Source: Nematopogon swammerdamellus (taxonomy: Eukaryota > Arthropoda > Insecta > Lepidoptera > Adelidae). From it: DNA of 64,000 nt. The translations under genes were made by a program, and so were the position numbers. This document shows, piece by piece, positions 34,017 through 44,533 of the stretch. Under the pieces are notes generated by a model that saw only the letters and a list, made by a program, of their open reading frames with translations, ran no database searches and had not been told where the DNA came from. Numbering within the stretch: position 1 is the stretch's first letter; each line of letters begins with the position of its first letter. The stretch lies in assembly GCA_946902875.1 (NCBI GenBank), contig OX336344.1:22713791-22777790 (forward strand), in the 5' to 3' direction.

Positions 34017-34385
34017 ATGAAGCAGGCTCTGCGGCGAAGGTCGGCCGCCGCGCTCGATTTCGACGCCGGCGCCGCCGCCACCGCATCCGCTCGCCCGCAG
34101 CAGCACTGCCTCCGCCCACCGTGTCGCCCGCCTCCCCGCGCCCGGGTCGTCCAACACGAGAGCCGCCGTTCTTCATACCACATGCACACCCCACCACCAA
34201 GCGCCACGCCGCCGGTCCATTCCATCGACGACGAAAATGGAGCGTTGACGTCGCCCGAGCCACAACAACTACGGCGGAGGCGACGTCCACCATCGGTCAG
34301 CTTGGGGTCATCGGGACCTCGCGTCCCGTCTAGTGCCCCGCTACCGGTGGTGCAGTGCGAAGATCCGGCGACGCGCGCGCGATGA
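34017..34385 (+). CDS. GC-rich open frame, 122 codons, function unknown
   Basis: First ATG at 34017; the frame is open upstream to a GTG at 33966. The product is rich in Arg, Pro, Ala and Ser, with no motif I recognise. The opposite strand is also open (127 codons), as is usual for GC-rich DNA. It could be a gag-like or LINE ORF1 remnant, or non-coding. Low confidence that it is a gene. Confidence 0.2.
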   Translation: MKQALRRRSAAALDFDAGAAATASARPQQHCLRPPCRPPPRARVVQHESRRSSYHMHTPPPSATPPVHSIDDENGALTSPEPQQLRRRRRPPSVSLGSSGPRVPSSAPLPVVQCEDPATRAR

Positions 34386-34429
34386 AGAAGACGTTAAGAG
34401 AGCAGCGCGACGACGTCGCCGTGCATTCC

Positions 34430-35336
34430 GGCGGATACGGCACCCTTATTACGATAATGGTGCTGATGTTGCGACTGGTGTTGATGTTGCGACTGCGACG
34501 GACAAAATTGGTATTACGATAATGCGACCGGTCCCGCGGACCGACATCAAAGGTTGGTTGTTGGTTCAGGTAAGGTGCCAAATTTTGAAAGAAACTTGTA
34601 AAATGTTACTACGAATGGTAAAAGTATATATTAAAATCAATAATAAATAACGTATGTTACTTTTAACATGCCAAATATAGGAACATAAAGCAATGATAAT
34701 TAATACAAGCGATTGAACAAATTATTTATTGTGTTACGGATTGCTTAGGAAAGGCGTTTCTGCCTGCACGGCGCGGCGGTCTGTCGGGCGGTGTATGTAT
34801 ACATACTGATATATACACATAAAGATATGATGGCGGCCGCTTTCATGCTATCTCGGTATTCATATTGTGTGCTTGAATACATAGCCCAGCCGGCAGAAGA
34901 GCCGCCCTCAATAATCAATGCAGGAGGTTGTGGGTTCTAATCCTGACTGTGGAATGCTACAATGTTATTTCTGATATTAAAAATATTTTGTCTCGAAAAA
35001 AACATTTCTGTTAAAAAAGTTATTTAGCTTCACATACAGAATAACCTCCTGATGGCAGTTAAAAATATTACGTGGGCATTTGCAATACCGTATATATTGC
35101 ACAAAAGTCACTTGTATTATAATGTCTATGACGCAGAAGACCAAAATGTTTTATCAACTAAAACTCCTAAATTTTTTGTTATTCCTATTACAATATAGAT
35201 AATATAGAGATTCTATATATAGATGATAAATATGGGCTGATAAGAATCCATGCTGACGGCGGCGCCAAGTGTCTCGGGTACCAATAATAAAAAAAAAATT
35301 ACCAAGTTAAAATTTTAAATTAATTTAAAAAACAAA
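34430..35336. other. Unassigned region with tRNA-like SINE head
   Basis: 34880-34965 reads 'tagcccagccggcagaagag' (A-box-like) and 'gttgtgggttctaatcctga' (B-box-like), about 45 bp apart, as in a tRNA-derived SINE head. 34440-34550 has 'gtattacgataatgcgaccg', repeated inverted near 36180-36220. No protein gene. Confidence 0.4.
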
Positions 35337-35731
35337 CGAGAGAGAGAGAGGGAGATAGAGAGAGAGGGAGATAGAGAGAGAGGGAGATAGAGAGAGGGAG
35401 AGGGAGAGGGAGAGGGAGAGGGAGATAGAGAGAGAGGGAGATAGAGAGAGAGGGAGATAGAGAGAGGGAGAGGGAGAGGGAGAGGGAGAGGGAGAGGGAG
35501 AGGGAGAGGGAGAGGGAGAGGGAGAGGGAGAGGGAGAGGGAGAGGGAGAGGGAGAGGGAGAGGGAGAGGGAGAGGGAGAGGGAGAGGGAGAGGGAGAGGG
35601 AGAGGGAGAGGGAGAGGGAGAGGGAGAGGGAGAGGGAGAGGGAGAGGGAGAGGGAGAGGGAGAGGGAGAGGGAGAGAGAGAGAGAGAGAGGGTAGGGAGG
35701 GAGGGAGGGGGGATGGGGAGAGGGAGAGGGG
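35337..35731 (+). repeat. (gggaga)n polypurine microsatellite
   Basis: About 395 bp of almost pure purine on the plus strand, mostly gggaga with gagata interruptions in the first 130 bp. Mirror-symmetric R.Y tracts of this size can form triplex DNA. The Ser-Leu repeat frame on the minus strand is an artefact. Confidence 0.9.
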
Positions 35732-37270
35732 TTTTCTTTATTATTCCTATTATATATTCTATAATTTATATGATATAAATTCAATACCAAGTTATGGTAT
35801 GGTATTTTAAATACTATTAAAATACCAATTTTACTAAAAAAACATAATTCAAACACTACGAATGAACATACGTTACTTATTTTAGCGACTATAAATATAC
35901 CTATACGATGTCACCACCAAAAACAAAGAAAAGATCGTCGCTCGATAGCCGTGAATGGTGCTATGATGCTGCTCAGGAGGAGCATCACGGATGACAGCTC
36001 GCGGGCTGCGGTCGGTCGCAAGTTTGACAGTTGTGCGACTGCAAATGCGATCGTAATATCAATATGACGTAAAATGTATGACACATCTGCGGACTGATAC
36101 CGCAATACCCGTTGCACGGACTGGTTGCATTCCAAAATCGCATAAAACAGTCGCCGAACTGTCAGATTTGGAGCTACGGACCGGTCCGGCGGACCGGTTG
36201 CAATATCGTAATAAGGGTGCGGAGCTCTCCGGGATGGGGGTGGTGGTGACCTACGTGTCTAGTACCACCACCTATCGCTCGTAGCTTGCCTCGCGCCGTC
36301 CCGGAGAGCGCCGTAGCCACGGCCTGCACCCGCCGGCGTGGTTGGAGGTTTGTCTCCCGCCGCCGGCGGTATTACCGTTTTTATTTAAACTTTTATATTA
36401 ATTTTGTATATTTTTATTACTTTGTAGTGTAGTATAACTATGTAAAATTATTGTAAAATTAAAAAAAAAAGTGAAATAAAGAACATAATAATAAAATAAA
36501 AAAATACAGGTCTAAAATAATTTCAGTTTACTTACTTAAAGGAGTCGGGGGACCGCTTAAAATTGCCACGGGCGGCGTGTAACGACGAATTTTTCCTAAT
36601 TAGAAAAAAAAACTACGTGCATTCCTTCATCAGCTGCTCCGTGGATCGCATTCCATGTAAAACTCGAAAGGTTGACTTGAAGAAATTGTCTAAGGAAATA
36701 AGTCCACTTCCTGCCACATATTAACTGGCGGCATAAAGTATAATATTATTAAATTAAATTATCAAACATTTGATACGCGATTAACAGCAACTTGACCAAT
36801 TTCGTTCTGCAGCCGTGCGCACGGCAATCCGCCCTGGGCGACGCACTCAGCCGCGGTCGAGGCGGGATGTAACTAGGCTCGCGGTAAGGTCAGTTACCTG
36901 CCACCCCCCGGCTACCACCCCCGCACCGCACCGCACCCACGGGCTAGGGGCAGGCAAGTGAGAGAGCTAATTAAAGGGTGTGTAGGAAACAAAGATCAGA
37001 TTTTGAATTCGCATATTTTAACGCTAAAAAGAAAAAAAAAATTATTCCAGTTAAACTTTAAACATTTGAGAGTAGCTTTAATATTTTTTTTTAAATGTAA
37101 GTCCGGTGGTCCGTAGTAGCAAAAGACTTGAGTGTGAGCATTGAAAATTAGATAAAATGTATAGAAATTGTTTATTGCACACAATTAACATTAACAAACA
37201 ATATTAATACACAGAGAAGAAGTGATTTCTTCCAGTCAACCTTTAGAAATTTAATATTAAGAACACTTGT
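35732..37270. other. Unassigned region with GC-rich block
   Basis: 36140-36370 is GC-rich (ggaccggtccggcggaccgg), with an inverted match to 34435-34560. 36890-36960 is C-rich. No gene recognised. Confidence 0.35.
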
Positions 37271-37272
37271 TA

Positions 37273-37860
37273 ATCTATACATATAATAAAATCGTAGAGG
37301 TAAGAAAGTCTGTACATTGAATGTATTCGGAAAAAAACTAACCAGGGTGGCTTAAAATGAGATACTGAACATGTTAGAACAGTTTTTAAAATTTTTGTTT
37401 GTTTGTTTGTTTGTCTGTACGCGCATCACGCAAAAACCACTGAACGGAATTAGACGAAACTTTGTATAGTGGCAGTTTATATGCCGGGTTAACATAATAC
37501 GTAAAAAAAAATAACAAAAATAAAAAAAAATTAACAATTATAAACATTATTGCGCGTTTAAAATCACGTAGTCCAAAGTACATAATTATATCTTGAGAAC
37601 TGGCAGCAAATACCATTTGAATAAAATATTCATTCGAAATTTAAAAATAAGTAGATACAACGAAAATGACAGTTCTTCTTTTTTATAACTTGAACACAAT
37701 AGTCTATACATATCTATTCTTTCTATACATATCATAAAATCGTAAATGCAAAAATGTCTATTTGTACGCGCATCTCGCAAAAACCACTGAACGGAATTTG
37801 ACGAAACTTTTTATAGTGACAGTGTCTATCCCGGATGAACATAATAATTAAAAAATATAA
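37273..37860 (+). repeat. Two Helitron-like 5' segments
   Basis: 'ctatacatataataaaatcg' (37276) and 'ctatacatatcataaaatcg' (37724) are followed in both by 'aaaaaccactgaacggaatt' and 'gacgaaactttttatagtg'-like sequence. They resemble the TCTATACTAATATTATAAA 5' ends of lepidopteran Helitrons. No Rep/Hel protein. Confidence 0.45.
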
Positions 37861-38069
37861 TAAAAATCACGTAATCCAAAGTAAAGGTAAAAAACAATTT
37901 TAAATGTCATGTTGACAACGGAGAACTGTCATCTCGACGTGAGCTGGCCGGTGACAAATTGTTTGATAATAAAAATAATAATTGAAAGTCGAAGTTACGT
38001 CGCTGTCATTGGTGTAATAAAATTTATATATCTGTTGCGCGCGGCTTCGCTCGCGTGAAATTCGTATTT

Positions 38070-38625
38070 AAAAAAAGAAAGTAAGTAACTAAAGGCGGGC
38101 CCGAAGGCGGATCTGCGCTCACGTAAACGATATTCTTTCTCGATGAAAGTAACTAAGGGCGAGGCGGAAGGCGGAGCTGAGTTCAGGAAGAAAAAAAACA
38201 TTCTTGAAGAAAGTAAGTAACTAAGGGCGAGGCCGAAGGCCGAGCTCTATTCTGGAAGACAATAAACATTCTCGAAGAAAGTAAGTAACTATGGGCGAGG
38301 CCGCAGGCCGAGCCGCGTTCAGGAAGAAGCTAAACCATCTTGAAGAAAGTAAGTAACTAAGGCGAGGCCGAAGGCCGAGCTACGTTCGGATAATTGAAAA
38401 ACCATCTCGAAGAAAGCAAGTAACTAAGGGCGAGGCCGAAGGCCGAGCTGCGTTCAGGAAGAAGCTAAACCATCTTGAAGAAAGTAAGCAACTAAGGCGA
38501 GGCCGAAGGCCGAGCTACGTTCTGACAAAAAATAAACCATCTCGAAGAAAGCAAGTAACTAAGGGCGAGGCCGAAGGCCGAGCTGCGTTCAGGAAGAAGC
38601 TAAACCATCTCGAATAAAGTTAATT
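38070..38625 (+). repeat. ~80-bp tandem array (ggccgaaggccgag)
   Basis: About seven units of 'gaaagtaagtaactaagggc', gaggccgaaggccgagc and 'gttcaggaagaagctaaacc'. The inverted partner is at 39195-39530. Confidence 0.8.
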
Positions 38626-38689
38626 AATATTAAGATTGAGTTAATTTAATTTAAATTTTATTATAAAGGACACGCTTCTAACGGCAAAT

Positions 38690-39125
38690 ATACCGTGCAT
38701 CCTAGAACCTCGCGGTTATTCCCGGCTGGATGGCAAGAGGCCCGATGCTATCACCTTAGTGCCATGGATGGACTAAGGGTAGTTCTATGGTGTGGGATGC
38801 CACTTGTGTTCTCACATTGGCTCCAAGTCACGTTAGGGCATCTTCAAGAGCGGCTGGCGTGGCCGAGGCTGGGGCGGAGAGCCTCAAACGCAGCAAATAT
38901 AGAAATATAATTCAAGATTTCGAATTTGTTGCGTTTGCGGTTGAAACCCTCGGTCCGTGGAGCAGTGAAGCCAAAAGAGGCTTGAGCTGGTTGACGTAAC
39001 TGGTGTCCCGCCATCAAGGGCTTATGTAATCCATTCAAAGGGTAAGCCTTGCCATCCAGCGGGGTAATGCCGCAAGTGCTCTAAGCATATTTGAAAATGC
39101 CCATTTTGATAGTTATTTTAATGTT
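38690..39125 (+). pseudogene. Non-LTR retroelement protein C-terminal fragment (RPDG...WDAT type)
   Basis: Frame pieces read RLDGKRPDAITLVPW, then after a frameshift VWDATCVLTLAPSHVRASS, FVAFAVETLGPW, and RVSLAIQRGNAASAL at the end. This set is a recurrent C-terminal module of arthropod transposon proteins, with a PD...D arrangement that may be a restriction-like endonuclease (inference). Frameshifts and a stop at about 38997 make it a pseudogene. Confidence 0.5.
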
Positions 39126-39194
39126 TGTTAGGTAGGTTTAATTCTTTAGTTATTAATATTACGTTTTTATTTTTATGAAATAAATAGATTGAGT

Positions 39195-39530
39195 AAACGA
39201 TATTATATTCTATCGAAGAAAGGAAGTCTTTAAGGGCGAGGCCCGAAGGCGGAAGAGTGTTTTTGGTTTACGTGAACGCAGCTCGGCCTTCGGCCTCGCA
39301 CTTAGTTCCTTCCTTTCTTCCAGAAGGTTTATCGTCTTCCTGAACGCAGCTCGGCCTTCGGCCTCACCCTTACTTACTTCCTTTATTTGAGAAAGGTTTA
39401 TCGTTTACCTGAAAGCAGCTCGGCCTTCGGCCTCGCCATTAGTTAGTTACTTTCTTTAAGAAGGTTTATCGATTACCTGAACTCAGCTCGGCCTTCGGCC
39501 TCGCCCTTAGTTACTTACATTCTTCTTTGA
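39195..39530 (-). repeat. ~80-bp tandem array, inverted block
   Basis: About four units containing 'gcagctcggccttcggcctc'. Reverse complement of 38070-38625. Confidence 0.8.
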
Positions 39531-39575
39531 AATACGAATTTCACGCGAGCGGAGCCGCGGGCTCAGCTAGTAATA

Positions 39576-39885
39576 CATATAGGTAAATGCTAGTTCAATA
39601 AAGGCTTTTTTGCACAGCCGCCCCCGCCCTCTCCTCCGGCCCCCCACTTCCACCCCCGCCTCCAGCCCCGCCGCCGCTTCCACCATCCGCCCACCCGCCA
39701 CCGGCTGCCGTCTGGAGGGCAATGAAAACGAGACGTCTTAAAGAAATCTCTCTCTCCTGATGTTTAATATTGTATTGCGTTTTATTTATTTAACTTTATT
39801 CACCTGAAAACTGAGAGAACAAAATTCCACTTATAGATGTTGTAAATGTTATTTTATATACATAATTTGTTGAGAGTAACAGTAT
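39576..39885. other. Unassigned; C-rich block
   Basis: 39610-39715 is C/T-rich on the plus strand (ccgcccccgccctctcctcc). No gene. Confidence 0.4.
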
Positions 39886-40150
39886 CGTGTGGGTTCGGTA
39901 TTTAAAAAGTATAACCCCACTGCATCTCTCCCCGTGCATGTCGTAAAAGGCGGCTAAGGGATAAGGACAAGATTTCGTGCATAAGGGCGACAGGATAGCC
40001 ACCTTTCACCTTGGCACGGTCCTTCCACCGAGTCGTGCAGCAGTTAGGTCTTCGATCGAACCTTACTTGGTGCTTGATATTTGTCTTGTCCTAATACTTT
40101 GCTGAATGTGGTGGTCGATGTTGTGTCGGTGGTCGGGATACAGCGTGTGT
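39886..40150 (+). repeat. tatg-tailed interspersed repeat, internally shortened
   Basis: Same family as 15827-16157. The segment from 'gttgtgctg' to 'accccgatt' is shortened. Confidence 0.55.
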
Positions 40151-40229
40151 TATGTACGTTGTAAATTATTATAATATTATGATGATATGTATTATATTAT
40201 CCGCTCTTCTCATCCATCCACTCCCGGCT

Positions 40230-40352
40230 ACCTTTTTTAGGTCATCTGTCCACCTAGCCGGGGGGGCGTCCCACGCTACGTTTGCTTGTACGTGTGGTGG
40301 CGTGCCTTGGGAGAGGCCTATGTCCAGCAGTGGACCGATACAGGCAGATGAT
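40230..40352 (+). repeat. RTE-type LINE 3' end
   Basis: 'ggagaggcctatgtccagca', then gtggaccgatacaggcagatgatgatg, is the standard RTE 3' end with a (gat)n tail. Only about 120 bp. Confidence 0.6.
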
Positions 40353-40734
40353 GATGTATTATATTATTGTTGGATAATATTATCATTTTTGTGGGTTTTC
40401 AATTACCGTGGTTGTTAAACTTTATTACACATGTTTGCTTTACTCACGGTCGCCTCCGAGCTATGTGGCTCTACGTTTCGGGCCAAACGTATGGCGCATT
40501 ATCATGATCGCTCTGCCGCCGCCGGTGCGACCGTTGATAGAGAGCTGTCAGCGCTGCGTCCGGAGCGGACGAACGTCGAATCGAGCCGCAAAGCTCGGAG
40601 ACGTCCGTAAGTATAGCGGTTAAATGTTTAATAATAATATTATATTTTTTTTAGAAATCCTTTAAACTTCACACACACATACCCTCACACACACCCTCAC
40701 ACACTCACTTAGGGAGCTGACATCCGAGCTATGT

Positions 40735-41220
40735 AATAAACCGCCAATATCTGCTTGCGTCCTTGGACTCGATACAGCGCCGAGCCAACCGTCTTGTTGG
40801 TGACCCGAAACTTACAGACGGTCTGGAGTCTCTGAGTCACAGACGATTTGGATGTTCGCTTAGTATATGTTTTACAGATACTATCTTGGGCGCTGATCTG
40901 TGAAACTAGCATCCTTTATTCCCTGCCATCTCTTCCATCTCCTCGTGACTCGTCGCAGAGAGACTCAGCGCCCTATTGTTGTTGACATTGGGCTTTTGAG
41001 AACCTAACGATTCTCTAAATCGTTTCTTTGTCTTCCGGCGAGTGTGTTTCCCGAATCCTTCAACCTGGGTGTCTTCAAACGTCGTATTAACAGGCTAAGC
41101 AAACAGCCTGGCAAAAATCCGCAAATCTGCTAGCATGCCACCGAACTGAGCGTGGTTTCGTAAGGAGAGGTGATTTTGGCTCTGTCGACTGGACCGTTGG
41201 TCTCTCTGTATTTAGAATTT
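40735..41220 (+). pseudogene. Jockey-type LINE reverse transcriptase C-terminus
   Basis: Reads SLDSIQRRANRLVGDPKLTD and SLSHRRFGCSLSI; after stops and frame changes LPASVFPESFNLGVFKRRIN can be followed at about 41033-41095 (cttccggcgagtgtg...), then the 3' region with 'ggctctgtcgactggaccgt'. A clear jockey-clade match with several disabling changes. Confidence 0.65.
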
Positions 41221-41735
41221 TTTTTAATACAAACCAAACCTTTTTAAAAGCAGAAATACTGTCTGAATTCAAGGCCGCGAAGTAGCCATCCGTGTAAGGT
41301 AATAAAAATATTCGCCCAGTCAGTAATTCGGCTGTGTTTAGACGAGTCATCAGTTACGCTTCGCTAGGTTCAAGATGGGCCAGTTTTTTTTTCACTCTCA
41401 AAATGTACAGCCCCTCTTCCTCGGACCGCATAACGGCCGGTCCCTTTCTATACGCTCCGTCGAACGCGCGATGGCTAGGATCCTTATTTACTTTAGTGCC
41501 TTCAGGCTTCCTCTTTCAGCGGATGTTCTCGAGTGCCTCCCGCGGAGATGGGTCCCGGCCGGCAGACCTCTGGAGGATTGGCGTGATGCTAATTCGCTAA
41601 CTTGAAAGCTTGCGACTGAATAGATAAAAGCGAAAGAATAGAAAAAAAAATGGATCGATGATATTGTATTCAACTGACTTAGTCCCATTATCAGTGGATC
41701 GAAATAGGTAGAATATAAATATTTAAAGTTGGAAG
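41220..41735. other. Unassigned region
   Basis: Frames of 84-88 codons overlap on both strands without a recognisable motif. Confidence 0.4.
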
Positions 41736-42067
41736 AAGACATACAATGGAGTGGTTAACACCAATTCTTTCGAGAATTCTGAAAAAAAAAATCCTGGAAA
41801 TTCCGGAATTTGAAAAAATATATTCTGGTAGTGATATAGTTATATAGGTATCACTACCAGAATATATTTTTGTTAACCCTAATATTTTGTGATTTTGATT
41901 TAAAAAGAATTTTTGGGATTTTTAATAAGGTATGCATACATTACATCATATTACAAGTGTCAAAAAGTATATCACTACCATAAAATATTTTCAAGTCCCG
42001 GAATTCCCGGGAATTTTTCATAATTCCCGAAAGAGGTGGTTTTAACCACTCCATTTTATGTCTCCTC
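41735..42067. mobile_element. MITE with long terminal inverted repeats
   Basis: 'acataNaatggagtggtta' at the left and its inverted form at the right (taaccactccattttatgt), with arms of about 70 bp that include 'ggaattNcgg'-type matches. A second hairpin (tattctggtagtgatat / atatcactaccagaata) lies at 41819-41866. The target duplication is not clear. About 330 bp, no coding. Confidence 0.6.
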
Positions 42068-42069
42068 GG

Positions 42070-42560
42070 CAAAATTCGATATTTACTTATTCCGATCCCT
42101 GCCCATTGTATACGAGCGTATTAAGAGGACAAAACTGTCAAAATTAGTAAGAGAAGCCACCTTTGTGCGGTGTGGGGGGAACACGAGTCGGGGGGAAGGT
42201 CGCAGCGCGCAGCAACAAACGTCTGCGAACGAACAGATAAAGAACAACGTGCAAACCATTTGATCCATGGTGCAAACACTCGAGCTTATACGAGTAACTC
42301 ATCTGCTATAGCTCTGAGAATTGCATCTAAGTAAATCGGCTGAGATGTCATCAAGTTGGTAGCACAAACAACTGGACGACAGAAATTAAATGCTGTGGAG
42401 AAGAAAATTGTCATAGAAAATACGCGTTTCAAGTGCAATCATCTTTAAGTGCACACTGCACAATACGCCTGCCTTTCCAACCATTCGTTCTAAATGTACG
42501 CGCAGCCTGGATAACGTAAGAGGACTTGTAACGTATATTCTAGCAGACACGGCGGCGGCG
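42070..42560. other. Unassigned region
   Basis: No gene or repeat recognised. It ends in a ggcggcggcg run next to the E2 target duplication. Confidence 0.4.
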
Positions 42561-43149
42561 CGGTGGCTCCAAGGAGAATACCTACGGGAGACGCAACGCT
42601 ACTGCGTTTGTATCGGAGCACGGCTAGCCAAAAATCCCTACTACTACGAAAATCGAAATCGCAATTTAATCTTTTATGACGTGACTTGTCTATCTCGGTT
42701 ACCCATATCGCGCCCCGCGATATGGAGAGAGACAGAGCGAGCAAGGCGAGCGACAGGTTTGTTATCGCTGGCTTGGCTCGGGTATATGGTAGTAAGAGCC
42801 GACCGTCCGACCAATCGGAAGCCTTGCTTGACGGCAACTTGACGGGATCACTACGAATGCCAGTCTGACGGACGATGATGGTGCGGTATATTTGTGAATT
42901 TTGAAATTGTTATTTGTAATATTATTTCAAATAGTTTTTACTGAACGAATATTATTGTTTGAATCCAAAAAAAATATTGAAAAATTAAACAAGACTGTTG
43001 TTTTAATATTTTTGAAAAGTTGTACTAATAATCAGTGATAGGAATAAGTAGGGCTTATTTACCTAAATTTCGAGGAACAGAGTAAAAGATTGGAGACTTC
43101 CTTAAGACAATATTTTTTTCCGGTTTAATAATATTCATGGTGTTTTAAT

Positions 43150-43915
43150 CTGGGTGTCAGTGTGGGCTCTGAATACGAATCTGTAGTAAAAATTTAAAAA
43201 AGTGGCCGCCATTTTGAACTTTTTAGTTACTGGACCGATTTCTTTCAAAATCGATATATGGGCGTCTGTGTGGACTCTGGATACGAATCTATAGTCAAAA
43301 TTTAAAAAAAGTAGCCGCCATTTTGAACTTTTTAGTTACTGGACCGATTGCTTTCAAAATCGATATCTAGGCGTCTGTGTGGACTCAGAATACGAATCTG
43401 TAGTCAAAATAAAAAAGAAGTGGCCGCCATTTTGAACTTTTTAGTTACTGGACCGATTTCTTTCAAAATCGATATCTGGGTGTCTATGTAGGCTCTGAAT
43501 ACGAATCCGTTGTCAAAATTTAAAAAGTGACCGCCATTTTGAACTTTTTAGTTACTGGACCGATTGCTTTCAAAATCGATATCTGGGTGTATGTGTGGGC
43601 TCTGAATACGAATCTGTAGTAAACATTAAAAAAAAGTGGCCGCCATTTTGAACTTTTTAGTTACTGGACCGATTGCTTTCAAAATCGATATCTGGGTGTC
43701 TGTGTGGGCTCTGAATACGAATCCGTTGTAAAATATAAAAAAAGTGGCCACCATTTTGAACTTTTTAGTTACTGGACCGATTGCTTTCAAAATCGATATC
43801 TGGGTGTATGTGTGGGCTCTGAATACGAATCTGTAGTAAACATTTAAAAAAAGTGGCCGCCATTTTGAACTTTTTAGTTACTGGACCGATTGCTTTCAAA
43901 ATCGATATCTGGGTG
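43150..43915 (+). repeat. 108-bp array of E2, part left of BEL/Pao
   Basis: About seven units in the same orientation as 11592-12844. Positions 43911-43915 (gggtg) are the left target duplication of the BEL/Pao element. Confidence 0.85.
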
Positions 43916-44246
43916 TGTCACCACTTAGACAAAGGTAGGTAAGTTGACACTTATATAACGGTTAGGAAACAATCAGGACTCACGATTAGTGCCTTCTTCA
44001 TGATCCAGGGGGCCCCCTTCGTTGGCTGGCGCACTTCCGGGAATATGACACATTCACCTGCGGCGACGACGTGACGCGGCGATGACGTGGGTTTTTGCGA
44101 GTGCTCTTAGAAGCGGCGGCGGCGCGGCGGCGCGGACGAGCGTAACGCACCTGCGGCGGCTGTATAGAAGCGACTGACCGCCTACGCGATCGACTTGCGC
44201 GCATTCATTTTATGCGGGAAGGAATAGAGAGGAGGAAGCGTCAACA
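43916..44246 (-). repeat. BEL/Pao 3' LTR
   Basis: 331 bp; reads tgttgacgcttcctcctc... to ...ctaagtggtgaca on the minus strand. Same sequence as 51590-51920. Confidence 0.95.
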
Positions 44247-44257
44247 TACTCCCTCCC
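44247..44257 (-). other. Polypurine tract
   Basis: Minus strand GGGAGGGAGTA directly before the 3' LTR; the expected plus-strand primer site for reverse transcription. Confidence 0.8.
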
Positions 44258-44533
44258 GAAATCAATGTATGATTTCCTATCCTTGAAAACAGTTGGGCAA
44301 CTCTTTTGCAACTCTACAGTGCACATATTCTAACTTAAAATTAAATTCCAATATAATATGACAACGAGCGCAAGAGCGCAGAACTATCTAGGTAAAAGCA
44401 TGCACTAACAATTCAAACGTTACAGAGTTTCAAACGAAAAGGAAGAAGAAAGACAATAAATCTTTCCTTAATTTTATCAGATAAGCATGCAAATTTATAG
44501 CTAAAGTCAGTACTAATCTCTACTTCAGCTCGG

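Larger units (their letters stand above)
38031..39572. mobile_element. Composite: inverted Helitron-like ends and arrays around a LINE fragment
   Basis: Both outer ends are the same Helitron-like 3' terminus (acgaatttcacgcgagcg...ccgcgggc) facing outward, at 38031-38070 (-) and 39530-39572 (+, ending cagctag then t). Inside each is an array of the ~80-bp ggccgaaggccgag unit, in opposite orientations, and between them a LINE-type protein fragment. It may be two Helitron-like elements head to head, or one fold-back unit. Confidence 0.5.

Noticed and set aside
35320..35856. 178-codon Ser-Leu repeat frame
   Set aside because: Translation of the (gggaga)n tract; no start context or domain.
43998..44204. 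68-codon Arg-rich frame in the LTR (also at 51672-51878)
   Set aside because: Lies inside the GC-rich LTR with no known counterpart in BEL/Pao; present twice only because the LTR is.
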